Shown: in pieces, positions 18,841-29,852 of the stretch
Numbering within the stretch: the stretch's first letter is position 1
Layout: each line of letters begins with the position of its first letter
Assembly (NCBI GenBank): GCA_944323595.1
Contig: CALUTF010000004.1
Span: forward strand, 1-64,000
DNA from: Candidatus Gastranaerophilales bacterium
GTDB lineage: Bacteria > Cyanobacteriota > Vampirovibrionia > Gastranaerophilales > Gastranaerophilaceae
Reading direction: 5' to 3'
DNA: 64,000 nucleotides
The notes under the pieces: generated by a model
The model's database searches: none
What the model was told of the DNA's origin: nothing
What the model saw: only the letters and a program-made list of their open reading frames with translations
Made by a program: the position numbers and the translations under genes

Positions 18841-19602
18841 ATGAATTACAAATCTAAATTTCATAAAGCTTTTACTCTTGCAGAGGTGCTTGTTACATTA
18901 GGGATAATAGGAGTTGTTGCAGCTCTAACACTTCCTATTTTAACTAATAAACATCAAAATTCGGTAGCGCTTGCCGGTATAAAAGTTGCGTATGCCAAAA
19001 TAAATGACGGATTTCTTTTTATGCGTTCAGATGAAAATCTTGATGACTTGAGAAGCCTTTCCGTCTTTCATAATATGACACCGGAAACTTTTCAGGATGA
19101 AAGTGTTCAGGCAAATTTAGACGAACAAATGAAAAAATATTTTAATATTGTAAAATCGTATAAAGCCGGCGAGACATGTTCGGAATGTCCTGTTTATGTA
19201 AAGATGAACGGCGAACTTGCTGATGGCGGTCAATATGATTATGCATGGAGAGGATTTTCTTCTGACGGAATGATTTATTTTATGCATCTGAGCGGTCCTC
19301 AAGAAGCTGCTAATAAAGGTAAAATCCAGTCTGTTGTCGCTTATTTTTTTGTTGATATAAACGGCACAAAGCTTCCTAATAAATGGGGCAAAGATATGTT
19401 TCAATACGCACTTGCTCAAAACGGAATGTTGTATTCTGCCTGGGGTAAAGAACTTTCTGAAGCGATGCCGGAATCTCAAACTTATTGGGGCGAAAATTCT
19501 TCCGGCTGCGGCTCTCCTGCCAATAAAGACGTCAGTTCATCATCTGGTTACGCTTGTACAGCCCGTATTATTGAAAAAAGCTGGAAAATTGACTACGATT
19601 AA
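18841..19602 (+). CDS. Type IV pilin-like / pseudopilin protein
   Basis: The 253-residue protein has a type III signal: a short basic leader, then A|FTLAEVLVTLGIIGVVAAL with Phe+1 and Glu+5 of the mature form, as cut and methylated by prepilin peptidase PilD. The hydrophobic N-terminal helix is followed by a large variable globular domain with Cys pairs (GETCSECP, and Cys near residues 223 and 237) that may form disulfides. The pilin family, T2SS pseudopilin or minor pilin, cannot be told apart from sequence alone. No other pilus genes are adjacent. An agggga ribosome site precedes the ATG. Confidence 0.85.
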   Translation: MNYKSKFHKAFTLAEVLVTLGIIGVVAALTLPILTNKHQNSVALAGIKVAYAKINDGFLFMRSDENLDDLRSLSVFHNMTPETFQDESVQANLDEQMKKYFNIVKSYKAGETCSECPVYVKMNGELADGGQYDYAWRGFSSDGMIYFMHLSGPQEAANKGKIQSVVAYFFVDINGTKLPNKWGKDMFQYALAQNGMLYSAWGKELSEAMPESQTYWGENSSGCGSPANKDVSSSSGYACTARIIEKSWKIDYD

Positions 19603-19709
19603 TATTGAGCGACTTGACAGCGTTTGTCTCTCGTATCAAAACTTTCCGCCTTTTTGTCTGCTCCTGTAACAAAAATGTAACATTTTTCTGATATAAATAT
19701 TATATTCCC

Positions 19710-19737
19710 TTGACTCTTAATATTGATGTACTATGAT
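19710..19737 (+). promoter_or_regulatory. Promoter of the rpoB-rpoC1-rpoC2 operon
   Basis: ttgact (19710-19715) and tatgat (19732-19737) are separated by 16 bases, a close match to a housekeeping sigma-70 promoter. The predicted start near 19744 gives a leader of about 190 bases before rpoB. Confidence 0.75.
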
Positions 19738-19743
19738 AAAGTA

Positions 19744-19932
19744 ACATGCAATAGTACTGTCTTGTATTCTGTGTGTAATAACGGAAACTTTGACTGCTAA
19801 AGCATTTGAGACAAATACAAAAGCTTTTTTTTATATATTTGTTTGCACGATTAGTGCAAAAGGTTAACAGCCTCAAGTTAGATTTACAAATTTTTTAATA
19901 GTACGTACACCATTTATAGACGAGGTGAATTG
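19744..19932 (+). promoter_or_regulatory. Long 5' leader of rpoB with possible attenuator
   Basis: The leader between the predicted start and the rpoB ATG has no gene. It contains an imperfect stem (atttg aga caaat) leading to gctttttttt at about 19797-19835, which could be an intrinsic attenuator. A perfect inverted repeat tttgcac-gatta-gtgcaaa follows at 19842-19860. A gaggtg ribosome site is at 19922-19927. Regulation is inferred only from these structures. Confidence 0.35.
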
Positions 19933-22900
19933 ATGTCTAAGACAAAATATGCTGAAAGAGTAACTCCGATGGGTATCCCGCATACTCGTTTGGATGATTT
20001 ACCGGACCTTATTGAAGTGCAGAAAAAATCTTTTGAATGGTTTTTGAAAGAAGGTTTGAAAGAAGAATTGCTTTCATTCTCTCCTATCAAAGATTATACC
20101 GGAAGATTGGAATTGCACTTTTTACCTAATTATACTTTTGATAATGCAAAGTATACAATTGAAGAAGCAAGAATTCATGACGCAACTTATGCAAAACAAT
20201 TGCGCGTTATGATTAGATTAGTAAACCGTGACAGCGGTGAAATTAAAGAACAGGAAGTTTACATCGGTGATATTCCTACAATGACTGATAAAGGTACATT
20301 CATTGTAAACGGTGCAGAACGTGTAATCGTTTCCCAAATCGTTCGTTCTCCTGGTGTTTACTTCAAGCGCGAAGTTTCCCCTGCAGGAAAACGTTTGTAC
20401 AATGCAACAATGATTCCAAACCGCGGTGCCTGGTTGAAAATTGAAACTGATGCAAACGATTTAATCTACGTTAAAATAGATAAAAACAGAAAAATTCTGG
20501 CAACAACTTTGTTGAAAGCTATGGGTATTACTGTTTCAGAAATGGAATCTCTGTTTACACACTTTGAATTCTTAAAGAAAACTCTGGACAAAGATACCGC
20601 AGAAACAACAGATGATGCTTTGATTGAAGTTTATAAAAAATTAAGACCTGGTGACCCTGCTTCTCCTCAAGGCGGACGCTCCATTCTTGAAGCCCGTTTC
20701 TTTGATGAAAAGAAATATGATATCGGTCGTGTAGGTCGTTATAAATTAAATAAAAAATTAAACTTGAATATTCCTAAAAATCAAAGAACATTAACAGTTC
20801 AAGATATCGTTGCATCAATCGAATACCTTATCAATTTAACATACGATGAAGGTACAGTTGATGATATCGACCACTTAGGAAACAGAAGAATCCGTTCAGT
20901 AGGTGAACTTCTTCAAAACCAATTCAGAGTTGGTCTTTCAAGAATTGAAAGAATCGTTAAAGAAAGAATGACACTTCAGGATTCTGAAACATTAACTCCG
21001 TTGAACCTTTTAAATACAAAACCTCTTGTAGCTTCATTAAAAGAATTCTTCGGAAGTTCACAATTATCACAATTTATGGACCAAACCAACCCTCTTGCTG
21101 AATTAACTCACAAAAGACGTATTTCAGCATTAGGACCTGGCGGTTTGATGAGAGAAAGAGCCGGATTTGCGGTTCGTGACATCCACCCGTCTCACTACGG
21201 ACGTATTTGCCCTGTAGAAACTCCGGAAGGTCCGAACGCAGGTTTGATAGGTTCACTTGCTACTCACGCAAAAGTTAACGACTACGGTTTTGTTGAATCT
21301 CCGTTCTTCGTTGTAAAAGACGGTGTTGTAACTGACGAGGTTCACTATCTTACAGCTGATGAAGATGAAAACTTCCGCTGTGCTCCGGCAGACGTTAAAT
21401 TAAATAAAGACGGTACATTCAAAGATGCACAGGTTCCTGTTAGATACCGTTCTGAATTTACAATGTGCGAATCTTCTAAAGTTGACTATGTCGGTGTTTG
21501 TCCGATACAGATTATTTCAGTTGCAACTTCAATGATTCCGTTCATTGAACACGACGACGCTAACCGTGCATTGATGGGTTCTAACATGCAACGTCAGGCA
21601 GTACCGCTTTTCATTACAGAAAGACCTGTTGTAGGTACCGGTTTAGAGGCTAGAGCAGCAAAAGACTCAGGTATGGTTATTGTATCTGATGTTGACGGTA
21701 CTGTTGAAAGAGTTGTCGGTGAAGAAATTATCATCCGCGACATTAACAACCAGCCTCATGTATATCAATTAATGAAATACGTAAGATCCAACCAGGATAC
21801 TTGTATTAACCAGCGTCCGCTCGTTCACGAGGGTGATAAGGTTAAAGCAGGTGATGTTATCGCAGACGGTGCATCAACATGCGGCGGAGAACTTTCATTA
21901 GGTAAAAACGTAATCGTAGCTTATATGCCTTGGGAAGGGTATAACTTCGAAGATGCTATTTTGCTTTCTGAAAGATGCGTTCACGATGATATCTTTACAT
22001 CAATCCACATTGAAAAATTGGAAATTGATGCAAGACAAACAAAACTCGGACCGGAAGAAATTACCCGTGAAATTCCTAACGTTTCAGAAGATGCTTTGAG
22101 ACATTTGGATGAACGCGGTATTGTTCGTATCGGTGCAAGAGTTTATGCTGATGATATTCTCGTTGGTAAAGTAACTCCTAAAGGTGAATCAGAACATCCG
22201 CCTGAAGAAAAATTGTTAAGAGCAATCTTTGCTGAAAAAGCAAGAGATGTTAAAGATAATTCACTGAGAGTACCTCACGGCGAAGGCGGAAGAGTCTTAG
22301 ACGTTAAGGTATTCGACAGAGAAAAAGGCGATGAACTTCCTCCGGGAGCAAATACTGTTATCAGAGTTTACATCGCTCAAAAACGTAAAGTTTCTGTCGG
22401 TGATAAACTTTCAGGACGTCACGGTAACAAAGGTATTGTATCAAGAATTCTTGCAAAAGAAGATATGCCGTTTATGCCGGATGGTACCCCTGTTGATATC
22501 GTATTGAACCCTCTTGGTGTTCCGTCACGTATGAACGTTGGTCAAACTTATGAACTTCTTCTTGGTTTGGCAGCATATCTTACAGGAAACTACTACGAGG
22601 CTCCTTCATTTGATGAAATGTTCGGGGATGCTCAATCTGAAATCGCAACCAAAGCAGAACTTTTGAAAGGTATTAAAGAATCAGGCTGCGATTGGGTAAC
22701 AGAAGACGGTAAAGTAAGATTGATTGACGGTAGAACAGGTGAACCGTTTGATGAACCTGTTGCAGTCGGTCTTTCATATATCCTGAAACTCGTTCACCTT
22801 GTAGATGACAAAATCCACGCACGTTCAACAGGACCATACTCATTAGTAACACAACAACCGTTAGGCGGTAAGGCTCAATTCGGCGGACAAAGATTCGGTG

Positions 22901-23250
22901 AAATGGAAGTTTGGGCATTGGAAGCTTACGGTGCAGCTTATACATTACAAGAAATGTTGACTATCAAATCAGATGATGTTAACGGAAGAAACAGAGCATA
23001 CGAATCAATCGTTAAGGGTGATAATATCCCGAGACCTGGTATACCTGAATCATTCAAAGTACTTGTAAGAGAATTGCAAAGTATCGGTTTGGATATTACC
23101 TGTGTTAAAAAAGACGGTTCTGAAGTTGATCTGGTATCCGATATGGATGACTTGAGAAAATCAGCTCCGAAAAGAACATTATCAGATATTGATTCAGAGT
23201 TGTTGAATATCAACTTCTTTGAAACACCAACAACATTTGGAGATTTATAA
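19933..23250 (+). CDS. rpoB: DNA-directed RNA polymerase subunit beta
   Basis: RpoB forms one pincer and part of the active site of RNA polymerase. It is 1105 residues, like cyanobacterial RpoB and shorter than the enterobacterial protein. The rifampicin region is intact and matches sensitive enzymes ([33 protein letters not shown]). Conserved sites near the end include [14 protein letters not shown] and [23 protein letters not shown] start it at the ATG at 19933, five bases after the gaggtg ribosome site; a TTG codon lies directly before. It leads an operon with rpoC1 (54-bp gap) and rpoC2. Unlike most bacteria, no rplKAJL genes precede it, as in cyanobacteria. Confidence 0.98.
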   Translation: MSKTKYAERVTPMGIPHTRLDDLPDLIEVQKKSFEWFLKEGLKEELLSFSPIKDYTGRLELHFLPNYTFDNAKYTIEEARIHDATYAKQLRVMIRLVNRDSGEIKEQEVYIGDIPTMTDKGTFIVNGAERVIVSQIVRSPGVYFKREVSPAGKRLYNATMIPNRGAWLKIETDANDLIYVKIDKNRKILATTLLKAMGITVSEMESLFTHFEFLKKTLDKDTAETTDDALIEVYKKLRPGDPASPQGGRSILEARFFDEKKYDIGRVGRYKLNKKLNLNIPKNQRTLTVQDIVASIEYLINLTYDEGTVDDIDHLGNRRIRSVGELLQNQFRVGLSRIERIVKERMTLQDSETLTPLNLLNTKPLVASLKEFFGSSQLSQFMDQTNPLAELTHKRRISALGPGGLMRERAGFAVRDIHPSHYGRICPVETPEGPNAGLIGSLATHAKVNDYGFVESPFFVVKDGVVTDEVHYLTADEDENFRCAPADVKLNKDGTFKDAQVPVRYRSEFTMCESSKVDYVGVCPIQIISVATSMIPFIEHDDANRALMGSNMQRQAVPLFITERPVVGTGLEARAAKDSGMVIVSDVDGTVERVVGEEIIIRDINNQPHVYQLMKYVRSNQDTCINQRPLVHEGDKVKAGDVIADGASTCGGELSLGKNVIVAYMPWEGYNFEDAILLSERCVHDDIFTSIHIEKLEIDARQTKLGPEEITREIPNVSEDALRHLDERGIVRIGARVYADDILVGKVTPKGESEHPPEEKLLRAIFAEKARDVKDNSLRVPHGEGGRVLDVKVFDREKGDELPPGANTVIRVYIAQKRKVSVGDKLSGRHGNKGIVSRILAKEDMPFMPDGTPVDIVLNPLGVPSRMNVGQTYELLLGLAAYLTGNYYEAPSFDEMFGDAQSEIATKAELLKGIKESGCDWVTEDGKVRLIDGRTGEPFDEPVAVGLSYILKLVHLVDDKIHARSTGPYSLVTQQPLGGKAQFGGQRFGEMEVWALEAYGAAYTLQEMLTIKSDDVNGRNRAYESIVKGDNIPRPGIPESFKVLVRELQSIGLDITCVKKDGSEVDLVSDMDDLRKSAPKRTLSDIDSELLNINFFETPTTFGDL

Positions 23251-23303
23251 ACAGATTAACAGCGGGGGCAATTCCCCCCGCAATAAAAAGGAGAAACATA
23301 TAA

Positions 23304-25013
23304 ATGTCTACAAGTATAGATTATTTTGATTATATACGAATAAGTATAGCTTCACCGGAAAGAATTCTGAAATGGTCTTACGGAGAAGTAACAAAACCGG
23401 AAACAATCAATTACCGTACCTTAAAACCGGAAAGAGACGGTTTGTTCTGTGAAAGAATTTTCGGACCGTCAAAAGACTGGGAATGCTATTGCGGTAAATA
23501 TAAAAGAGTTCGTCACAAAGGTATTATCTGCGAACGCTGCGGTGTAGAAGTTACAGATTCAAAAGTGCGCCGTCACAGAATGGGGCATATCAAACTAGCC
23601 GCTCCTGTTTCACACATCTGGTTCCTGAAAGGCATTCCGTCATATCTTGGTTTGCTTCTGGATATGACATTGAAAGATTTGGAACAGGTAATTTACTTTA
23701 ACAATTATGTAGTTCTTGATCCGGCAGACAGCCCGTTCAAGAAATTACAATTACTCAGTGAAGAAGAATATGAAGACTTTATGGCTGAAAACGAAGATTC
23801 CGAATTGAAAGTAGGTATCGGTGCAGAAGCTATTAAAGAACTTCTTATGGAATTAAACATAAAAGAACTCGCAGAAGAAATCAGAACAGAACTTGCAGGC
23901 TCTGTAAACTCTGTTCAAAGAAAAAGCAAACTTATCAAACGTTTGAGATTGCTTGATTCTTTAATTTCTTCAGAAACAGAACCGTCTTGGATGATTATGG
24001 ATGTGCTCCCTGTAACACCTCCGGATTTAAGACCGATGGTTCAGTTAGACGGCGGACGTTTCGCAACATCTGACCTTAACGATTTGTACAGACGTGTTAT
24101 CAACAGAAACAACCGTCTCCAAAGACTTTTGGAAATGGGTGCACCTGAAATCATTGTCAGAAACGAAAAACGTATGCTTCAGGAAGCTGTAGATGCTCTT
24201 ATTGATAACGGCAGACGCGGCAGAACTGTTGTAGGTCCGAATAACAGAGCGTTAAAATCATTATCAAATATTATCGAAGGTAAACAAGGTCGTTTCCGTC
24301 AAAACCTCCTCGGTAAACGTGTTGACTACTCCGGTCGTTCAGTAATCGTAGTAGGTCCGCAGTTGAGTTTGAACCAGTGCGGTTTGCCGAAAGAAATGGC
24401 TATCGAATTGTTTAAACCATTCGTCGTTAATAAACTGATTGAAAGAGGTTACGTTCAAAACATTAAATCAGCTAAAAAGAAAATTGAACGTTCCGAAGCA
24501 ATCGTATGGGATATATTAGAAGAGGTAATCGACGGACACCCTGTACTGTTGAACCGTGCTCCGACCCTCCACAGATTAGGTATTCAGGCATTTGAACCTA
24601 AATTAGTCGAAGGTCGTGCAATTCAGCTTCACCCGTTAGTATGTACAGCATTCAACGCTGACTTCGACGGTGACCAAATGGCTGTTCACGTACCGTTGTC
24701 TATTGAAGCCCAAACAGAAGCAAGAATGTTAATGTTAGCAACTAACAATATTCTTGCACCTGCAAACGGTAAACCAATCATCACACCGTCACAGGATATG
24801 GTATTGGGTATGTATTACCTGACAATTCTGAAAGATCCTGCACAGGAACCGAAAGGTTACTTCTATAACTTCCAGGACGCAATTGCAGCCCTTGAAGTCG
24901 GAATTATCAGTTTACACGACAAAATTATTGTAAGAAACGAAAACGGTGAAAGATTTGAAACTACAGTCGGAAGAATTATCTTCAACGAAACCGTTAGAAA
25001 CGCTCTTGCATAA
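23304..25013 (+). CDS. rpoC1: DNA-directed RNA polymerase subunit gamma (beta-prime N-terminal part)
   Basis: This is the N-terminal third of beta-prime, a separate 569-residue protein as in cyanobacteria and plastids. It has the zinc ribbon (CYCGKY...CERCG near residues 60-85), the clamp region, and the catalytic [12 protein letters not shown] motif, whose three Asp hold the active-site magnesium. It ends right after the [10 protein letters not shown] region that begins the second part of beta-prime in other bacteria. A gtaaaaaggag-type ribosome site precedes the ATG. The split is clean, with a stop codon and a new ribosome site for rpoC2, so it is not a sequencing frameshift. Confidence 0.97.
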   Translation: MSTSIDYFDYIRISIASPERILKWSYGEVTKPETINYRTLKPERDGLFCERIFGPSKDWECYCGKYKRVRHKGIICERCGVEVTDSKVRRHRMGHIKLAAPVSHIWFLKGIPSYLGLLLDMTLKDLEQVIYFNNYVVLDPADSPFKKLQLLSEEEYEDFMAENEDSELKVGIGAEAIKELLMELNIKELAEEIRTELAGSVNSVQRKSKLIKRLRLLDSLISSETEPSWMIMDVLPVTPPDLRPMVQLDGGRFATSDLNDLYRRVINRNNRLQRLLEMGAPEIIVRNEKRMLQEAVDALIDNGRRGRTVVGPNNRALKSLSNIIEGKQGRFRQNLLGKRVDYSGRSVIVVGPQLSLNQCGLPKEMAIELFKPFVVNKLIERGYVQNIKSAKKKIERSEAIVWDILEEVIDGHPVLLNRAPTLHRLGIQAFEPKLVEGRAIQLHPLVCTAFNADFDGDQMAVHVPLSIEAQTEARMLMLATNNILAPANGKPIITPSQDMVLGMYYLTILKDPAQEPKGYFYNFQDAIAALEVGIISLHDKIIVRNENGERFETTVGRIIFNETVRNALA

Positions 25014-25052
25014 TCAGTAAATTTTTGAAAATTAAAATTGAGGAAAAATAGA

Positions 25053-28000
25053 ATGGATACAACATACGCACATGTTAAAAAAGAACCGGAGTTCATCAAC
25101 AAACAGATGGACAAGAAAGCATTGAATAACCTTCTTGCTCAGATGTATTTGGAGTACGGCGGTGCTAAAACGGCTGAACTTGCCAATGCATTGAAAAACC
25201 TCGGTTATAAATATGCTACAAAATCCGGTACAACTATATCAATTGCAGACTTACAGGTTCCTGCAGTGAAAAAAGATCTGCTCAACGAAGCGGAAAAAGA
25301 AATTGAACAATCAACTAACAGATACTTAAAAGGTGAAATCACAGAGGTTGAAAGATATACAAAAGTTATCGACACATGGTCAGAAACAACAGCTAAATTG
25401 ACTGCTCAGGTTGTTGAAAACTTTGATAAATTAAACCCGGTATATATGATGGCGTTCTCCGGAGCAAGAGGTAACGTTTCTCAGGTATCACAACTTGTAG
25501 GTATGCGTGGTTTGATGGCTGATGCACAGGGACAAATCATCGACTTGCCTATTAAGTCAAACTTTAAAGAAGGTTTGTCAGTTACCGAATACATTATTTC
25601 TTCATACGGTGCACGTAAAGGTCTTGTAGATACTGCGTTGAAAACAGCTGACTCAGGTTACCTTACAAGACGTCTGGTAGACGTTGCTCAGGATGTAATT
25701 ATCCGTGCAGATGACTGCCATACTACTAAATGTATTAATATGAAAGCTATCACTGACGGTGATGCAGTTATCGTTCCGTTAATCGACAGATTGCTCGGAA
25801 GAACTGTTGCTCAGGATATCGTTGATACAGACGGCACTCTTCTTGTTAAAAACGGTACAACCTTGAACCGTGATGATATCAAAAAAATTGCACACCTCAA
25901 TCTGCAAGAACTAAAAGTCAGATCCGGTTTAACCTGCGGTCTTGAGTATGGTATTTGCCAAAAATGCTACGGCTGGGCAATGACTACACAAAAACTTGTT
26001 GATGTTGGTGAAGCAATCGGTATTATCGCAGCACAATCAATCGGTGAACCTGGTACACAGCTTACAATGAGAACATTCCACACAGGCGGTGTATTCAAAG
26101 GTTCAGGTGCAATGAAAACCGTTGATGCAAAAATTGCCGGTGAAGTTGTTTCTAACGTTAAAACACGTGAACTCAGAACACGTCACGGTGATATCGTAAA
26201 CGTAGCTAATTACGAAGCTGATATTGAAGTTAAAGGCGAAAAGAGAACTGAAAAATACCACATTCCTGCAGGGTCAACAGTATTCTTTACTAACGGAATG
26301 AAAGTAGAAAAAGGTTTTAAACTCGCTGAATACGAACCGGTATCTCAGGGTGACGGTTCACGTTTGACCGAAAAAGCTACAAAAGATATTACGTCTGACC
26401 TTAGCGGAGAAGTTCTTTTTGAAGACTTTATTGCCGACGAAAAGAAAGACAGACAGGGTAATATCTCAAGAACAACTAATAAACAAGGTATTATATGGGT
26501 TCTCGGCGGTGATGTATACAACCTCCCGGGCGGCTCTAAAGTTCTTGTTAAAGACGGTCAGGCTATTAAAGAGGGTGAAAAACTCGCTGAAACTCTTACA
26601 ATCAGTGAACACGGCGGTGAAGTCCGCTTCGGTGATGACCTCGTAATTGAAGATGTAAGCTTTGAAGGCAAAAAAATCAAGAAAATTGTTCAAGGTAAAG
26701 AAATTACTATTGTAATTGCTTCATTGATGCCTGAAAATGCTTCATTTGAACAAACTAAAAAAGAACAAATCTGGACAGTTAATAAAACCGGTGAAAAATA
26801 TATCGTTAAAGCTCCTGTTGATACAACAGTAGAAAACGGTATGATTATTGCCGAACTTATTGATGATGACTGTGCAGTTACATCTTCAGGTGAAATAAGA
26901 TATGTCGACGTTGAAGTTGATGAAAACCAGATTATTACAAAACCTGGTACGGTTGTATTTATTCCTGAAGAAATACACCAGATTTCAAAAGATAGTTCTT
27001 TGAAAATGGTTGAAAACGGAACATTCGTTACAGCGGGTACTGAAATCGTAAAAGATGTATACTGCCACATTGACGGTATTGTTGAATTCAAGGAATACAA
27101 TGATATTATCCACGAAATTACAGTTCGTCCTGGTGAAGTTCATACATTGCCTAGCGTTTCAGAATTGAAAGTTGACGAAGGCGAAGTTGTTAAAAAAGGA
27201 ACAGTTATTGCAGATGGAGTTACTGCAAAAGAAACTTCTATCGTTACAATAATGGATTCAACTATGGATGATCTGGACATTGATGATTTGGATGAAGAAA
27301 TTGATACAAGTCTTTCACTTGATGAAGACAATATTGCTAATCAGCCAATTCAAATCTTAATCAGACCTGTTCAGGTATTGGAAGTTCAACAGAAAGATGT
27401 TTCAATTAAATTCAATACAACAGATAATTTAATTGATATTGTTCCTGTAACACAACTTCAATACAAAGACGGTGCAAGAGTAAGAAACCTTGACGGTTCA
27501 ACAATCACAAGAACAAGTCTTGTTCTTCAAATGCAAGGATACCTTTCACACTTAAAAGGTATGGTTGAAATTGATGACAAAGGCAACTTGAGAATTGTTG
27601 TTCTGGAAAACCTGATTGTCCGCCGTGAATTTGAAGGTAATGCTAAATTGCTTTCATCTCTTCAAACAGAATTGCTTGTAAAAGACGGACAAACAATTAC
27701 TCCAAAAACACCTGTTGCAAAAACTCAGGTTCTTGCAATTAACAACGGTGTTGCATCTATTAAAGATGAAAACGCTGAATCTAGAAGATTACTTTTGACA
27801 AGTTCAACTTATGAAGAAAAAATCGCAATTAGCGGCAAATCAAATGTTAAAAAAGGCGATTTTGTAAAACTTGATGAAGTAATTGCTGAAAGCGGAGAAA
27901 AATCAACAGTTTCAGGTCTGGTTACTGCCGTTAATAAAGGCGAAGTAACAGTAAGAACCGGTCGTCCATACCTTATCAGCCCTGGTACAATGCTTCAGGT

Positions 28001-28901
28001 TGATTCCGGTGCACTGGTTCTGAGAGGCGATATTATTGCAACACTTGTATTTGAAAGACAAAAAACAGGTGATATCGTTCAAGGTCTTCCGAGAGTAGAA
28101 GAGTTGCTTGAAGGCAGAAAGCCGAAAGATTGTGCTATATTGGCAGAAGAAGAAGGTGTTGCCGAAATTGAAACTGATGATGATCTTCCTAGACTCTATC
28201 TTGTAAATGAAAACGGAAGAACAGAAATCAAGTATGCAATTGATGCAAATATAGTTGTTCACAACAAACAGGAAATCAAAAAAGGTCAGCCGTTAACAAG
28301 CGGACCATTGAACCCGCACGATGTAATCAGACTCTGCGGTCCTGAAGCTGCTCAACAATATCTGGTAGATGAAGTTCAACGCGTATACCGTTCTCAAGGT
28401 GTAGAAATTGCAGATAAACACGTTGAAATTATCGTTCGTCAGATGACTAAGAAAGTTAAAGTTGTTGATGCCGGTGATACTAAATTGCTTCCGGGTGAAC
28501 TTGTTGAAATGCAAATCTTTGAAAGAGAAAACAAAGAGGCTGAAGAAAATGGCGGTCAACCTGCAACATGTGAATATATGTTGTTAGGTATTACAAAAGC
28601 GTCATTGAACACAGACAGCTTTATTTCAGCAGCATCATTCCAGGAAACAACAAGAATCCTGACAGAAGCAGCTGTAGACGGAAAACGTGACTTGCTCCGC
28701 GGATTAAAAGAAAACGTAATTATCGGTCGTTTAATCCCTGCAGGTACAGGTTTCCACCATCTTTCCAACGCTAACGAAGAAAAAGAACGCGAAGAAAGAA
28801 AACGTGCAGTTGCACAAAGAAATCAAGCAAGAAAACCATCTGCGATTTTGGAAGAAATCGAAGGTATGTTTGGCGCTCCTGATTTCAACATTGATGAATA
28901 A
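25053..28901 (+). CDS. rpoC2: DNA-directed RNA polymerase subunit beta-prime-2 (C-terminal part)
   Basis: This is the C-terminal part of beta-prime, 1282 residues, in an operon with rpoB and rpoC1. It contains the bridge helix and trigger-loop area (SGARGNVSQVSQLVGMRG, then SIGEPGTQLTMRTFHTGG ending near residue 346) and the second zinc cysteines (CGLEYGICQKCYG). At the trigger loop the sequence is interrupted by about 650 residues before GDIVQGLPRVEELLE resumes near residue 1005. This is the site of the SI3 insertion, which is very large in cyanobacteria. I start at the ATG at 25053, after a gagga ribosome site; an upstream TTG adds five residues. A terminator follows. Confidence 0.97.
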   Translation: MDTTYAHVKKEPEFINKQMDKKALNNLLAQMYLEYGGAKTAELANALKNLGYKYATKSGTTISIADLQVPAVKKDLLNEAEKEIEQSTNRYLKGEITEVERYTKVIDTWSETTAKLTAQVVENFDKLNPVYMMAFSGARGNVSQVSQLVGMRGLMADAQGQIIDLPIKSNFKEGLSVTEYIISSYGARKGLVDTALKTADSGYLTRRLVDVAQDVIIRADDCHTTKCINMKAITDGDAVIVPLIDRLLGRTVAQDIVDTDGTLLVKNGTTLNRDDIKKIAHLNLQELKVRSGLTCGLEYGICQKCYGWAMTTQKLVDVGEAIGIIAAQSIGEPGTQLTMRTFHTGGVFKGSGAMKTVDAKIAGEVVSNVKTRELRTRHGDIVNVANYEADIEVKGEKRTEKYHIPAGSTVFFTNGMKVEKGFKLAEYEPVSQGDGSRLTEKATKDITSDLSGEVLFEDFIADEKKDRQGNISRTTNKQGIIWVLGGDVYNLPGGSKVLVKDGQAIKEGEKLAETLTISEHGGEVRFGDDLVIEDVSFEGKKIKKIVQGKEITIVIASLMPENASFEQTKKEQIWTVNKTGEKYIVKAPVDTTVENGMIIAELIDDDCAVTSSGEIRYVDVEVDENQIITKPGTVVFIPEEIHQISKDSSLKMVENGTFVTAGTEIVKDVYCHIDGIVEFKEYNDIIHEITVRPGEVHTLPSVSELKVDEGEVVKKGTVIADGVTAKETSIVTIMDSTMDDLDIDDLDEEIDTSLSLDEDNIANQPIQILIRPVQVLEVQQKDVSIKFNTTDNLIDIVPVTQLQYKDGARVRNLDGSTITRTSLVLQMQGYLSHLKGMVEIDDKGNLRIVVLENLIVRREFEGNAKLLSSLQTELLVKDGQTITPKTPVAKTQVLAINNGVASIKDENAESRRLLLTSSTYEEKIAISGKSNVKKGDFVKLDEVIAESGEKSTVSGLVTAVNKGEVTVRTGRPYLISPGTMLQVDSGALVLRGDIIATLVFERQKTGDIVQGLPRVEELLEGRKPKDCAILAEEEGVAEIETDDDLPRLYLVNENGRTEIKYAIDANIVVHNKQEIKKGQPLTSGPLNPHDVIRLCGPEAAQQYLVDEVQRVYRSQGVEIADKHVEIIVRQMTKKVKVVDAGDTKLLPGELVEMQIFERENKEAEENGGQPATCEYMLLGITKASLNTDSFISAASFQETTRILTEAAVDGKRDLLRGLKENVIIGRLIPAGTGFHHLSNANEEKEREERKRAVAQRNQARKPSAILEEIEGMFGAPDFNIDE

Positions 28902-28924
28902 TTCGAGGATATTATACGAAACAC

Positions 28925-28962
28925 AAAAGGGTCCGGACTTATTAGTTTGGACTCTTTTTTAT
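28925..28962 (+). terminator. Intrinsic terminator of the rpoB operon
   Basis: An 11-bp stem with three G-U wobbles (gggtccggact / agtttggactc) followed by tttttt. It begins about 24 bases after the rpoC2 stop. Confidence 0.82.
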
Positions 28963-29056
28963 TATTTACATAAGTATTTCTATATACGACAGATGATTTC
29001 TTTAAAGTTTTTTCCAGATTGTCCGATAAGATTATTAGCAAGAGAGGACAGTTTGT

Positions 29057-29221
29057 ATGGCAAAGATTTTGGAAGGTAAACGCAGAATAATAAAAATGTC
29101 TGTGGATGATGTGTTAAATATTGTTCGTATGTACCAGCAGGTAACGAAAAACAGTTGTTGTTATGAACATACCAGAGAACTTTTAGAGCGGGAAGCTTTT
29201 TATTTGCCGGAAGATTTGTAA
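29057..29221 (+). CDS. Small hypothetical protein (54 residues)
   Basis: A short open frame starting MAKILEGKRRIIKM and ending LPEDL, preceded by agagagga at a good distance. It is basic at the start, amphipathic in the middle (SVDDVLNIVRMYQQ) and has two adjacent cysteines near residues 34-35. It lies between the rpoC2 terminator and the next small gene. I do not recognise a family; the ribosome site and composition support a real gene. Confidence 0.55.
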   Translation: MAKILEGKRRIIKMSVDDVLNIVRMYQQVTKNSCCYEHTRELLEREAFYLPEDL

Positions 29222-29317
29222 CGTTTTTGTGTAAAATGCTTAATAAAATAGCAAATTTTTTCATGCTCTGATTTAATATAAACATAAGTAGTGTGTGTAT
29301 CGCATGGAGGTTTTTAT

Positions 29318-29782
29318 ATGAATGTTAGTGCTATAAACAGTTATTCCGCAAGTTTTGGTAATAAATCGGGGAAAGTTGCAGATAATAAACAACCTAAACC
29401 GGGTACTGCGCAGGTTGAAATTCCCGGATTAACAACACCGGCATCAGATGATGTTAAAAAAGCTCTTAAAACTCAAAAAAATATCGGTTATGCAGGTATT
29501 GCAGCTACAGCGCTTGCAGTCGGCGGTTCATTTTTCAAAAACAGAGCACTTAGATTTGTGACGGCACTTCCTGCTATCGCAACTACTGCGGTTGCAGGTT
29601 TGATTTTCTTTGCTTCTGCTAAAAAGGCAGAACAATTAATGGATGTTATGGAAAAAACAGAGGCTCCTGCCGCTAATGAAACAAAAAAAGCAGAAAATGC
29701 ACCTGCTGATGATGCAAAAACTGCGGCCGTAAAAAAAGAAGAACCTGCCAAACAGGCTGAGTCAACAGAGCAGGATAAATAG
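29318..29782 (+). CDS. Small membrane protein with N-terminal FGNK motif
   Basis: This 154-residue protein has no family I recognise. Its N-terminus is MNVSAINSYSASFGNK, with FGNK at residues 13-16 echoing the FQAK tag of two other small proteins in the window. Two hydrophobic stretches (about residues 55-69 and 81-97) suggest two membrane passes. The C-terminal 50 residues are Ala/Lys/Glu-rich and probably disordered. Start chosen at 29318, seven bases after a ggagg ribosome site; an earlier in-frame ATG has none. Architecture matches the protein at 360-779. Confidence 0.75.
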   Translation: MNVSAINSYSASFGNKSGKVADNKQPKPGTAQVEIPGLTTPASDDVKKALKTQKNIGYAGIAATALAVGGSFFKNRALRFVTALPAIATTAVAGLIFFASAKKAEQLMDVMEKTEAPAANETKKAENAPADDAKTAAVKKEEPAKQAESTEQDK

Positions 29783-29852
29783 TAGCCATATAGAGTTATA
29801 AAAAATTCCTTTTTATTGTATTATGACGATATAATCAAAAAGGAGTTTTTTT

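Noticed and set aside
23250-25053. Split beta-prime gene as a frameshift or assembly error
   Set aside because: rpoC1 ends with a clear stop and rpoC2 has its own ribosome site; the split place matches cyanobacterial rpoC1/rpoC2.
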